Below, in pieces: positions 55,177 through 63,027 of a stretch of DNA of 64,000 nucleotides. The notes under the pieces are model-generated. The model was not told the DNA's origin and did not search any database. It was given only the letters and a program-made list of their open reading frames with translations. The position numbers and the translations under genes were made by a program. How positions within the stretch are numbered: position 1 is the stretch's first letter; each line of letters starts with the position of its first letter. The DNA comes from DASWJZ01 sp963846475 (lineage in GTDB: Bacteria; Pseudomonadota; Alphaproteobacteria; Rhizobiales; Afifellaceae): contig CAWJVZ010000004.1 of assembly GCA_963846475.1 (NCBI GenBank), positions 620,001 to 684,000 of the forward strand. Direction: 5' to 3'.

Positions 55177-55488
55177 ATGAAGCTGGAAAGCGTCGACAGA
55201 GCCGTCACCGTTCAGAGCTCCAACGTCGACCTGGGCGACGCGCTGCGTACCCACGCGGAAGAAAGTATCCTGCGCGTCGCCGGCAAATATTTCGGCCGGC
55301 TCAACGTCGGCGCCGTGCATTTCAACAAGGAGGGCATCAACTACCGCTGCACGGTCAACATGCAGATGGGCGCGCTGCCGATGGCCAGCGGCGAGGCGCA
55401 GAACAAGGACATCTACCAGGCCTTCAACGCCGCCCTCGACAAGGTTGCCAAGCAGCTCCGGCGTACCAAACGGGAGCTCAGGGAGTGA
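55177..55488 (+). CDS. hpf: short ribosome hibernation factor, HPF/RaiA family
   Basis: A 103-residue protein with the S30AE fold: VQSSNVDLGDALRTHAEESI at the start, a beta strand with VHFNKEGINYRCTVNMQMG, and the basic C-terminal helix AFNAALDKVAKQLRRTKREL. It binds the small ribosomal subunit in stationary phase. Most alphaproteobacteria encode a long form of about 190 residues with a dimerisation domain; this one ends after the first domain, so it may be a second copy. The ATG at 55177 has GGGAG seven bases before. It is divergent from glpR. Confidence 0.85.
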   Translation: MKLESVDRAVTVQSSNVDLGDALRTHAEESILRVAGKYFGRLNVGAVHFNKEGINYRCTVNMQMGALPMASGEAQNKDIYQAFNAALDKVAKQLRRTKRELRE

Positions 55489-55558
55489 GCATGCGCCATG
55501 CTGCCGGGCAGCGCCGGGCGCCCACCGGGTGCGCGCACCGCGCATGTACTGGCGCAGG

Positions 55559-56485
55559 CTAGTTTCGGTCCTCCCGGAGAAGCTCCGTATTGATGGCAAA
55601 CGCCGCCCGCGCCCCCTCCGCCGCGGCGACGATCGCCAGCCCAGCATGCCGCGACGCGTCCCCCGCCACATAGAGGCCCGGGACGTTCGTCTCCTCGTAA
55701 CCGCCTGTTCTTACTGCCCCTTTTTCATCGAACTGACAGCCCAGCCCCGACGCCATGGCGCAGCCCTGATTTGTCGGCGTGGAGAAGAACAGCACCTCGC
55801 GCTCGACAAGCTTGCCGTCGGCAAGACGTATCCCGCGTAGCTGCTCGCCATCACGCTCGAAGCGTTGCACCGGGGTTTCGAAGTAGTTTATGCCGTTCCG
55901 CGTCAACTCGTCTTGAGCATTTTCGGACAATATCTCTTCGCCATGGCTGAAAAGCACGACGTCGCGGCTCCAGCCCAGCAATTCGAGCGCCAGAGCCTTA
56001 CCCTTTTCTCCACGGCCATAGACGGCCACTGCCCGGTCCCGCCATTCCCAGCCATCGCAATAGGGGCAGTGGAATGCCGTTTTCCCGTAGAGCTCCTCAA
56101 AACCCTCTACGTCCGGCAGCTCGTCGCGCACCCCGCTCGCCAGCAGCAGCTTGCGGCAGCGCATTCGCTCGCCGTTTTGCAGTTCTATTTCAAAGCCTTG
56201 CACGTGTGGAGCGGCATCCTTCACCAGCACGTCCCGCAGCTCGACGGTGCGGTAGCGCTGCAACTGCTCGCGGCCGATCCGGCGCAGTTGCGCAGGCTCC
56301 GAGCAGTCGCGCGTCAAGAAGCCGTGCAGCTCATGCGAAACATAGTTCCGCGGGCGCCCGGAATCGCAGAGAAGCACGCGTCGGCGGCATCGACCCAGCA
56401 CAAGCGCAGCGCTCAACCCCGCCGGCCCGCCGCCAACGATGACCACATCCCAAAGGAGGGGCTCGCCCTCAGACTGAGACATCAT
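55559..56485 (-). CDS. thioredoxin reductase-like FAD/NAD(P)-dependent oxidoreductase
   Basis: A 308-residue flavoprotein. The FAD site is VVIVGGGPAGLSAALVLGRC; the redox pair is in TAFHCPYCDGWEWRDRAVAV (CPYC); NAD(P) binding has YGRGEKGKALALELLG; the end has VPGLYVAGDASRHAGLAIVA. It differs from housekeeping TrxB and resembles a group of single-gene relatives that reduce other partners. The ATG at 56485 is followed by a second ATG. The frame is open for another 490 bases upstream, but those residues look random. Confidence 0.85.
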   Translation of the reverse strand: MMSQSEGEPLLWDVVIVGGGPAGLSAALVLGRCRRRVLLCDSGRPRNYVSHELHGFLTRDCSEPAQLRRIGREQLQRYRTVELRDVLVKDAAPHVQGFEIELQNGERMRCRKLLLASGVRDELPDVEGFEELYGKTAFHCPYCDGWEWRDRAVAVYGRGEKGKALALELLGWSRDVVLFSHGEEILSENAQDELTRNGINYFETPVQRFERDGEQLRGIRLADGKLVEREVLFFSTPTNQGCAMASGLGCQFDEKGAVRTGGYEETNVPGLYVAGDASRHAGLAIVAAAEGARAAFAINTELLREDRN

Positions 56486-56880
56486 CCCGGATCGAGCCGG
56501 CACGCCGGCCGCCGGCGGTGGAGCAAATGGCTTGAATTCATCGATGTGCTCGCGACTGCGACGGCAGTCCGGCCCAACTCCCGTCGTCGCTATCCGGTTC
56601 CTATCGACGAGGGCAGCCCTGCCATTGGCGTCGGGGTGACATCCGAACGGCAGTTTCAAAATGCGGCATGGGCGGCCCTTGACAATCCCTAGGTGAGCTG
56701 GTTCGTCTTGATGCAATTTGTCAGAGCGAGAGCCGTTGCCGCATGTCCGGGAGATCACACGCCCCTTAACGTTAACCAACCCGGTAATTTTCGGTCGACG
56801 GGGAATGGTAAACGAGAGCTTTATACGACTGCGGCGCACGGCGGAGGCAGCCTGAGCGCACACCAGCGGCGGAGTGAGTG
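56486..56880. other. intergenic region with possible promoters for rpfF and the flavoprotein
   Basis: A 395-base divergent gap without a gene. It contains the palindrome TTAACGTTAA at 56766-56775, part of CCTTAACGTTAACCAACCCG, which includes a TTAACC half-site like those of CtrA, and a later GGTAAACGAG. A TTGACA at 56679 lacks a matching -10. Nothing else is seen. Confidence 0.35.
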
Positions 56881-57858
56881 ATGTCGAGTCTCGCCGACTT
56901 TGCGGCCCCTCCCGGCCTTCTCGCCGCGCCATTTGGCTCAACGTTACGGCAGGGGGCGCTGCGCAACGCAGCATACGGGCTCCCCTCTTTTGACAACTTG
57001 ATCGTGGAGATCGATCCGAAAAGCCGGACCTGCTGGTGCTACATGCGACCGCACGAACGGGCGAGCTTTACCCCGGCGCTCCTGGCCGATATGGCGCGGC
57101 TGCAGCGATCGTTCAGGCAGATGTGCGCCGACACGCCGTCAGCGGACTCCCCGTTGCGCTATCTTGTCGTCGGGTCCCACGTTCCCGGCGTCTTCAATCT
57201 CGGCGGCGATCTGTCGCTATTCGCGGCACTCATCCGCAGCGGCGACCGTGACGGGCTGCACGCCTATGCCCGTTCTTGCATTGACGTCATTTACAACAAT
57301 GCGATCGCCTACGAACTCCCCATCGTCACCATCGCGATGGTGCAGGGGGACGCGCTTGGCGGGGGCTTCGAGGCGGCGCTCTCCTGCAATGTCATCGTTG
57401 CGGAACGGAGCGCCAAGTTTGGCCTTCCCGAAATCCTCTTCAACCTGTTTCCCGGCATGGGGGCCTACAATTTCCTGTCGCGCCGTCTCGGGTCAGGCGA
57501 GGCGGAGAAGATGATCCTCAGCGGCAAGGTCTATGATGCGGATGAGTTGCACGCCATGGGGATCGTCGACATTCTGGTCGACGACGGACAGGCACCGGCG
57601 ACAATCCGCTCCTATGTCGCCCGGCACAGCCGTCGGCATAATTCCGAGCATGCGGTCTACCGGGTGCGGCAGGCGGTGCACCCGATCCGCTACGAAGAAC
57701 TCTGCGAAGTGGGTGACGTATGGGTGGAGGCAGCGCTCCGCCTGTCGGAGGCGGATCTTCGCAAAATGGAGCGGATAACACTTTCGCAGGTGCGTCGCTG
57801 GGCGGCTCGCCACTCGACCGAAGTCCCGACCTTCAGTGCGCGGAGGAGCGGCTCTTAG
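56881..57858 (+). CDS. rpfF: RpfF-like diffusible signal factor (DSF) synthase
   Basis: A 325-residue crotonase-fold enzyme closely resembling RpfF, which makes cis-2-unsaturated fatty acid signals from acyl-ACP. Typical blocks are SHVPGVFNLGGDLSLFAALI and MVQGDALGGGFEAALSCNVI, then FGLPEILFNLFPGMGAYNFL. The two catalytic glutamates (in GGFEAALS and GLPEILF) are 20 residues apart, exactly as E141 and E161 of the Xanthomonas enzyme. The ATG at 56881 has GGAG six bases before; a GTG at 56878 is adjacent. Its 3' end is two bases from that of the convergent sensor kinase, the arrangement known from Xanthomonas. Confidence 0.9.
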   Translation: MSSLADFAAPPGLLAAPFGSTLRQGALRNAAYGLPSFDNLIVEIDPKSRTCWCYMRPHERASFTPALLADMARLQRSFRQMCADTPSADSPLRYLVVGSHVPGVFNLGGDLSLFAALIRSGDRDGLHAYARSCIDVIYNNAIAYELPIVTIAMVQGDALGGGFEAALSCNVIVAERSAKFGLPEILFNLFPGMGAYNFLSRRLGSGEAEKMILSGKVYDADELHAMGIVDILVDDGQAPATIRSYVARHSRRHNSEHAVYRVRQAVHPIRYEELCEVGDVWVEAALRLSEADLRKMERITLSQVRRWAARHSTEVPTFSARRSGS

Positions 57859-57860
57859 GA

Positions 57861-60458
57861 TCAGCCAGGCGCCTTGCGCGGGAACATTGCGACGGTGCTC
57901 GGCGCCACATCGCCCACCCCGGCTTTTCTGCCGCGATAGTCGAGCAGGCTTTTCTCCACACGAAGGAATTCCGTTTCCATCTCGCTCACCCGATCCGCAC
58001 CGCGCGTCAAAAAATCCGGCTCGCTCACAACGCGCAGCTCCAGGCACAGGTCATAGAGGCCGCGCGCCCCGATATTTGCGGCACCGCTGCGCAGCGCATG
58101 TAGCCGATCTCGGAAGAAGACGACATCTCTGTTCTCCACGGCTTGCCGCAGCTCCGCCACGATCCGGCCGCCCTCCTCCACGAACTGGCCGGCAAGCTCC
58201 GCGACGAAGTCATGCCCGCCGAGCTTCTCCAGCTCGCCAATGGTCGTGATGTCGATCGGCGACCGCACCTCGGTGCGGAATTTCGGATGTGCCGCGATAT
58301 CGGTAATCTTGTCGGTTCCCGGTGACATCACAGGCAGCCCGGGGGAACCGGCAGTCAGGCGGCCAACCATTTCGAAGAGCTCGGCCGGCTCGATCGGCTT
58401 CGGCAGGACGGCGTCCATACCGCCGTCCATGCATTGGTTGAAGGCCTCGGGAGTAACGTCGGCGGTCAAGGCAACGATCGGCACCCGCTCCCTTCCCAGT
58501 GCCGCAAAACGGTAGAGCTTTGTCGCTTCAATGCCGTTCATCACCGGCATGTTGACGTCCATTAGCACCAGATGGAAGCTTTCGGCCAAGAGCAGATCGA
58601 CCGCTTGTTCGCCGTTTTGTGCAAGCGTTACTCTGTGGCCGCCCCGCTCCAGGATCTTTGTGATCACCTTCTGGTTTACAACATTGTCCTCCGCCACGAG
58701 GATAGACAGCGACTTCCCGATCGTCCGTGCGGCCGCCTTGCTGATCGTTTCTGGCGCGTGGATCGGGCCCTTCGCCATGTTCACCACGGCCAGAAGCAAG
58801 CCCGGCTCGAACTGGCGCGAGAGGCCCGCCAGGAAAGTGGTCTGCAGCGACGCCGACAGATGATCATCGCCACCGGTATCCCGGACGAGAGCCGCGGAAA
58901 CGAAGCTGAGGGCATCAAGCCCAAGCGCGTGCACCGTAGCCTCCCAGCCGGACAGACGCTCGTCTACTAGGAGCAGAGACCTTGTCGCATTCTGGGAGGC
59001 GCGCTTCAGGAGCCGGTTGGCCGTATCTCCGTCGCCGGCCGACTCCATGCTGACCCCGGCGGCGGCCAGGGCATTGCCGACGGCGGCGAGCATCTGCTCG
59101 TCCTGTGTCAACGCGATCACCGTCACCGTGGCCGGTTGCGGCTCGTAGTCGCACTCCGCGGCGGTTTCGAAGGCGAGTTCTAGCCAAAATGTACTCCCGG
59201 CGCCCAGCTCGCTGGCAACTCCGATCGTGCCGCCCATCAATTCCGCAAGCTGCTTACAGATGGCGAGCCCGAGCCCGGTTCCGCCGAACCTGTTGATTAT
59301 CGTTTCGTCCGCCTGCGTGAAGCTCTCGAAGATGCGGCCGGTCGCGTCGGGATGGATGCCGATTCCCGTATCTGTCACCTCGAAGCGGAGCCTGCTTCGG
59401 TTCTCCTCAACTGAAAGAATATCCGCACAAACGACGACCCGGCCGCTCTCGGTGAACTTCACGGCATTGCTGACGAGATTGATCAGAATGTCTTGCAGAT
59501 GGCGCTTGCCGCCGTGCAGGCGATAGGGCGTGCGCGGCGATACGTGCAGGCCGAATTGCAATCCTTTCGCCCGAGCCTGGGGAGTCACCATCGCCTTCAC
59601 TTCGGCAAGTGCCTCGTGAAGGTCGAAGTCGACCTTCTGGACCGGCATACGCCCCGCCTCAATGCGCGAGAAATCGAGGATCTGGTTGATCAATCCCAAG
59701 AGGCCCCGCGCCGATGTGCCGATCGTCCCGGCCATGTCCTGCTGTTCGGCGTCCATGCGGGTATCGCGCAAGAGATCGCTCATGCCGATGACGGCATTCA
59801 GCGGGGTGCGCAGTTCATGGCTGACGCTGGCGAGGAAGATGCTCTTCGCCTGGCTCGCCTGTTCCGCCTGCCGCTTGGCGGCGGACAGCTTGCGGATCAG
59901 GGTGGAAGCGTAGGCCGGGAGGATGATCAACCCGATGAGAAGGCCGATGGCCAGCGAGAGGTTGGAGCGCCAGTAGTCGGTCTCCAGGATGACGATCGCG
60001 AAGCCTGCGACGCTGATTGCGGTGGCCAGAAAAAGGTAAGGAATTCCGAAGCGGAACCCGTTGCCGAAGATGGTCCAGAGGTAGATGGGGTAAAGCAGGG
60101 CCGTGATGCCACCGCCGACATGCAGTCCATAGGACAGCGTCCCGAGATCGGTGATCAGAGCTATGACCCGCCGCGTTACCGAAACGCCTGGTCTGCGCAG
60201 GAGGTCGAGTGCCAAGGCAACCGATGCACTCACATACATCGAGATCACGAAGAAGAATGGCGTCTCGACCCCAGGCGTGTCGAGGAGAGCTGCGACGGTT
60301 AGATAGATGAAAACCAGTGGCCCGATGACCAGCCGATTGACGACCATCTCGTGCTCGCTGTCGGGGCGATTGCGGAGACGTCCGGCCAACCACGCGAGGG
60401 CCGCCCTCGGGCGGCTCCTCGATTGCACCATGGGCCACACCCTCGACTCTGCCGTCAT
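57861..60458 (-). CDS. rpfC: RpfC-like hybrid sensor histidine kinase
   Basis: An 865-residue inner-membrane kinase. Five or so N-terminal helices (LVIGPLVFIYLTVAALLDTP to LAIGLLIGLIILPAYASTLI) resemble the DSF sensor. HisKA follows with the phospho-histidine in FLASVSHELRTPLNAVIGMS, then HATPase (FGGTGLGLAICKQLAELMGG). A degenerate receiver (TVTVIALTQDEQMLAAVG) precedes a full receiver (SILVAEDNVVNQKVITKILE, aspartate in LVLMDVNMPVMNG). An HPt domain ends the protein, its histidine in RDRLHALRSGAANIGARGL. The ATG at 60458 overlaps the stop of the upstream gene (ATGA). Xanthomonas RpfC lacks the extra receiver. Confidence 0.9.
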   Translation of the reverse strand: MTAESRVWPMVQSRSRPRAALAWLAGRLRNRPDSEHEMVVNRLVIGPLVFIYLTVAALLDTPGVETPFFFVISMYVSASVALALDLLRRPGVSVTRRVIALITDLGTLSYGLHVGGGITALLYPIYLWTIFGNGFRFGIPYLFLATAISVAGFAIVILETDYWRSNLSLAIGLLIGLIILPAYASTLIRKLSAAKRQAEQASQAKSIFLASVSHELRTPLNAVIGMSDLLRDTRMDAEQQDMAGTIGTSARGLLGLINQILDFSRIEAGRMPVQKVDFDLHEALAEVKAMVTPQARAKGLQFGLHVSPRTPYRLHGGKRHLQDILINLVSNAVKFTESGRVVVCADILSVEENRSRLRFEVTDTGIGIHPDATGRIFESFTQADETIINRFGGTGLGLAICKQLAELMGGTIGVASELGAGSTFWLELAFETAAECDYEPQPATVTVIALTQDEQMLAAVGNALAAAGVSMESAGDGDTANRLLKRASQNATRSLLLVDERLSGWEATVHALGLDALSFVSAALVRDTGGDDHLSASLQTTFLAGLSRQFEPGLLLAVVNMAKGPIHAPETISKAAARTIGKSLSILVAEDNVVNQKVITKILERGGHRVTLAQNGEQAVDLLLAESFHLVLMDVNMPVMNGIEATKLYRFAALGRERVPIVALTADVTPEAFNQCMDGGMDAVLPKPIEPAELFEMVGRLTAGSPGLPVMSPGTDKITDIAAHPKFRTEVRSPIDITTIGELEKLGGHDFVAELAGQFVEEGGRIVAELRQAVENRDVVFFRDRLHALRSGAANIGARGLYDLCLELRVVSEPDFLTRGADRVSEMETEFLRVEKSLLDYRGRKAGVGDVAPSTVAMFPRKAPG

Positions 60459-62602
60459 GCCGACTGCGCGATCGGGTTTTCGGACCGGAGCAGCTCTACG
60501 AACTCTGCCGCGGGCAAGGGACGGCTGAAGAAGTAGCCCTGCATCTCGCCGATCCCCTCGTTCACCAGCCAGCTGCGCTGCGCTTCCGTCTCGACCCCCT
60601 CTGCGATGACGTCGAGCTTGAGATTGTGTGCCAAGCCGATGATCGCCTGCACGATCGCAACGTCGCTGACGTTCTGGTCCATGCTGCTGATGAAGGACTG
60701 GTCGACCTTGAGCCGGTCCACCGGGAAGGTCTTGATGTAGCGGAACGACGAATAGCCAGTGCCGAAATCGTCGATGGAGAAGCGGACGCCGAGCTTCCTG
60801 AGCCGATTGAGGTCGCGAACGATGGAGTCGGAGTTCTCCATGACAATGCTTTCCGTGATCTCCAGCTCCAGCCGCGACGGTTCCAGGCCGGTTTCGCGAA
60901 GCGCGCTTGTGATCAGCTTGCCGATGTTCTGGCGACGGAACTGAACCGGCGAAAGATTTACGGCAATGGAGATCGGCGGCAACCCGGCGCGGCGCCATCT
61001 CTGGGCTTCCCGGCAGGCTTCATTGAGGACCCATTCGTTGATCGGCACGATCAGCCCGTTCGCCTCGGCCCGACTGAGGAAGGCACCGGGATAGACCAGG
61101 CCGGCGCCATCGCGATTCCAGCGGACGAGTGCCTCGGCGCCGACGATGCGGCCGGTTCTGGCATCAACCTGGGGCTGGTAATGCAGGACGAACTTCTCTT
61201 GCTCCACGGCGTCCTTGAGCTCAGCATCAAGCCGGCTGATCTCGTGCGCCAGTGTGTGCATATCAGTCGAATAGAAGCGGAATCCCTTGCCGCCATCGGC
61301 CTTGGCCTGGTACATGGCGAGATCGGCGTTCTTCAGGAGCTCCTCGGCATCGTTGCCGTCTGAGGGGAACAGGGTGACGCCGATGCTGCCGGTCGCCTGG
61401 ATCTCCTTGCCATCAATCTCCAGCGGCTGCGCCGTCACCTCGATCAGCCGGCGTGCCAGATCCGCGGCCTCCTCAGGCCCTTCAATGCCGGTCTGCACGA
61501 TGGCGAATTCGTCGCCGCCGAGGCGCGCCACGGTGTCGGTCTCACGAACTGCCCTCTGCAGGTTATGGGCAACTTTCCCGAGTAGCCGGTCGCCGACCGA
61601 ATGGCCGAGAACGTCGTTGATTCCCTTGAAGTGGTCGAGGTCGATGAAATGCAGCGCGAAGCCGCGGCTCGCGCTTCGCGCCATCTCCAACTCGGCCCGA
61701 AGCTTCTGGGTGAGCAGCATGCGGTTTGGCAGATCGGTGAGAGGATCGTGGTGGGCGAGATGGAGGAGGTGCCGCTCGGCGAGCTTCCGATCGGTGATCT
61801 CCAAGGAGGTCGTGAGGACGTTCACGATCTCGCCCATGAGGTTGCGGACCGGCGACTTCGTGGTGAGGAGGACGCGTCCGTTGCCATCGCGATCGACGAT
61901 CTCTTCTTCGAAGCTTGGCAGTGCCTTGTTTGTCTCCAAGACCAACCGGTCGAGCTTTCGGCTACGCTCGGCACGCGCCTTGCCGAAAATCGCTTCCGTG
62001 CTCTTGCCGGCGACCTCCGTCGATTCGATCCCGTGCATCTCAGCGTGACATTGGTTGATGAAGACGCAGCGCCCATCGCGGTCGGTGGCGCTGATCATCG
62101 CCGGCACAGTATCGATGATCTGGGCCAGCCGCTCGTGGCTGTCGCGCAGCACCGCCTCGCGCGTGCGCTCACTCTTGATAAGCTCGCGCTCAAGGCTTTG
62201 AGCGCGGCTCTGCAGCATCAGCTGCTGCTTGCGCAGTCTCAGAAGGTTTCGGGCGCGGGTCACGAACTCGCTGTGGTCGACGGGGCTGTGCAGGAAGTCC
62301 GTGGCGCCTGCCTCCAACGCGCTCAACCGAAAGCTTCGCTCATCATAGACGGTGATCACGACGACGGGTATGTCGCTGCAGCCGGGCAGCTCGCGGAAGC
62401 GGCGGGTGAACTCGGCGCCATCGAGATTCGGCATTTTGAAGTCGGTGATGACGATGTCCGGCGTGTTGCGGGCCATCCATTCGAGTGCCGGAAGCGGATT
62501 TTCAAAGGTCCGGACGGTCACGCCGGGCTCGATCGATTCAGCCAGGCGCGCGAAGATGTGCCTGTTCGTGGCGCGATCGTCGAGTATTGCGATGAGCGGC
62601 AT
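60455..62602 (-). CDS. REC-PAS-GGDEF-EAL cyclic di-GMP signalling protein
   Basis: A 715-residue cytoplasmic protein. The receiver has its phospho-acceptor in DIVITDFKMPNLDGAEFTRR; a PAS domain has MISATDRDGRCVFINQCHAE; GGDEF is intact (VARLGGDEFAIVQTG) with an RETD inhibitory site five residues before; EAL is intact (GAEALVRWNRDGAG, ELEITESIVMENSD, FSIDDFGTGYSSF). So it could both make and degrade c-di-GMP. The ATG at 62602 follows GGGAGGACGG. It is translationally coupled to the RpfC-like kinase and is its likely phosphorylation partner, in the place of RpfG. The upstream gap holds several candidate regulatory sequences. Confidence 0.92.
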   Translation of the reverse strand: MPLIAILDDRATNRHIFARLAESIEPGVTVRTFENPLPALEWMARNTPDIVITDFKMPNLDGAEFTRRFRELPGCSDIPVVVITVYDERSFRLSALEAGATDFLHSPVDHSEFVTRARNLLRLRKQQLMLQSRAQSLERELIKSERTREAVLRDSHERLAQIIDTVPAMISATDRDGRCVFINQCHAEMHGIESTEVAGKSTEAIFGKARAERSRKLDRLVLETNKALPSFEEEIVDRDGNGRVLLTTKSPVRNLMGEIVNVLTTSLEITDRKLAERHLLHLAHHDPLTDLPNRMLLTQKLRAELEMARSASRGFALHFIDLDHFKGINDVLGHSVGDRLLGKVAHNLQRAVRETDTVARLGGDEFAIVQTGIEGPEEAADLARRLIEVTAQPLEIDGKEIQATGSIGVTLFPSDGNDAEELLKNADLAMYQAKADGGKGFRFYSTDMHTLAHEISRLDAELKDAVEQEKFVLHYQPQVDARTGRIVGAEALVRWNRDGAGLVYPGAFLSRAEANGLIVPINEWVLNEACREAQRWRRAGLPPISIAVNLSPVQFRRQNIGKLITSALRETGLEPSRLELEITESIVMENSDSIVRDLNRLRKLGVRFSIDDFGTGYSSFRYIKTFPVDRLKVDQSFISSMDQNVSDVAIVQAIIGLAHNLKLDVIAEGVETEAQRSWLVNEGIGEMQGYFFSRPLPAAEFVELLRSENPIAQSA

Positions 62603-62757
62603 CCGTCCTCCCGACCCCCTCGCCCGTTGCCTCACGTGCGGTTACGGCGCATACGGGTCGTCCGCACGGACTGTGCGCGGCAAATTTTAGCTTTTCCTTT
62701 CCGCAGTGCGAGAAAGGCTCCGGATCGGGCCGCCGCCGTTGAAGCTTTGTTTTGCCG

Positions 62758-62773
62758 TTAACTTTCCCTAAAC
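62758..62773. promoter_or_regulatory. possible CtrA-type site
   Basis: TTAACTTTCCCTAAAC matches TTAA-N7-TTAAC with one mismatch. CtrA is the cell-cycle regulator of alphaproteobacteria. In this position it could act on either flanking gene. One near-match in AT-poor DNA is suggestive only. Confidence 0.3.
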
Positions 62774-62774
62774 C

Positions 62775-62788
62775 TGCCCACGTGGGCA
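62775..62788. promoter_or_regulatory. perfect 14-bp palindrome, candidate operator
   Basis: TGCCCACGTGGGCA is perfectly symmetric around CACGTG. It lies 240 bases before the epimerase start and 173 before the c-di-GMP gene start. A dimeric repressor site is plausible, but no second copy is present in the gap. Confidence 0.38.
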
Positions 62789-62859
62789 CCCGACCACGAC
62801 CGTTGTAAAAGCAGCCCTGAGCGCGGGCTGGGCTGGCGGGGCTGGGCCATCGCACCGGG

Positions 62860-62912
62860 GAGAAGGTGGCGATGGCCTCCGCATTCGGCCTCGGCGCCAT
62901 AGCCACCTTCTC
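62860..62912 (+). other. hairpin-forming inverted repeat upstream of the epimerase gene
   Basis: Arms GAGAAGGTGGCGATGGC (62860-62876) and GCCATAGCCACCTTCTC (62896-62912) pair over 17 bases with one mismatch; the loop is 19 bases. No T-run follows, so it is not a simple terminator. It may lie in the leader of the epimerase mRNA. Confidence 0.5.
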
Positions 62913-63027
62913 TGGCGCGCTTGCCAGCCCTTCGTATTGACCCTCAGGAGACGGCAAAGATACCGTCGAGCGGTGCCGGACTGCAAAAAGCCGGACCGAA
63001 ACGCGGGCACAGGAGGCGACCACTGCC

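Larger units (their letters stand above)
62603..63027. other. divergent intergenic region with candidate regulatory elements
   Basis: A 425-base gap without a gene, between the c-di-GMP gene and the epimerase gene. It has three structured elements: a CtrA-like sequence at 62758, a perfect palindrome at 62775 and a hairpin at 62860. Confidence 0.6.

Noticed and set aside
55559..56974. A 471-residue version of the thioredoxin reductase-like protein
   Set aside because: The extra upstream residues look random and the Rossmann fold begins right after the ATG at 56485.
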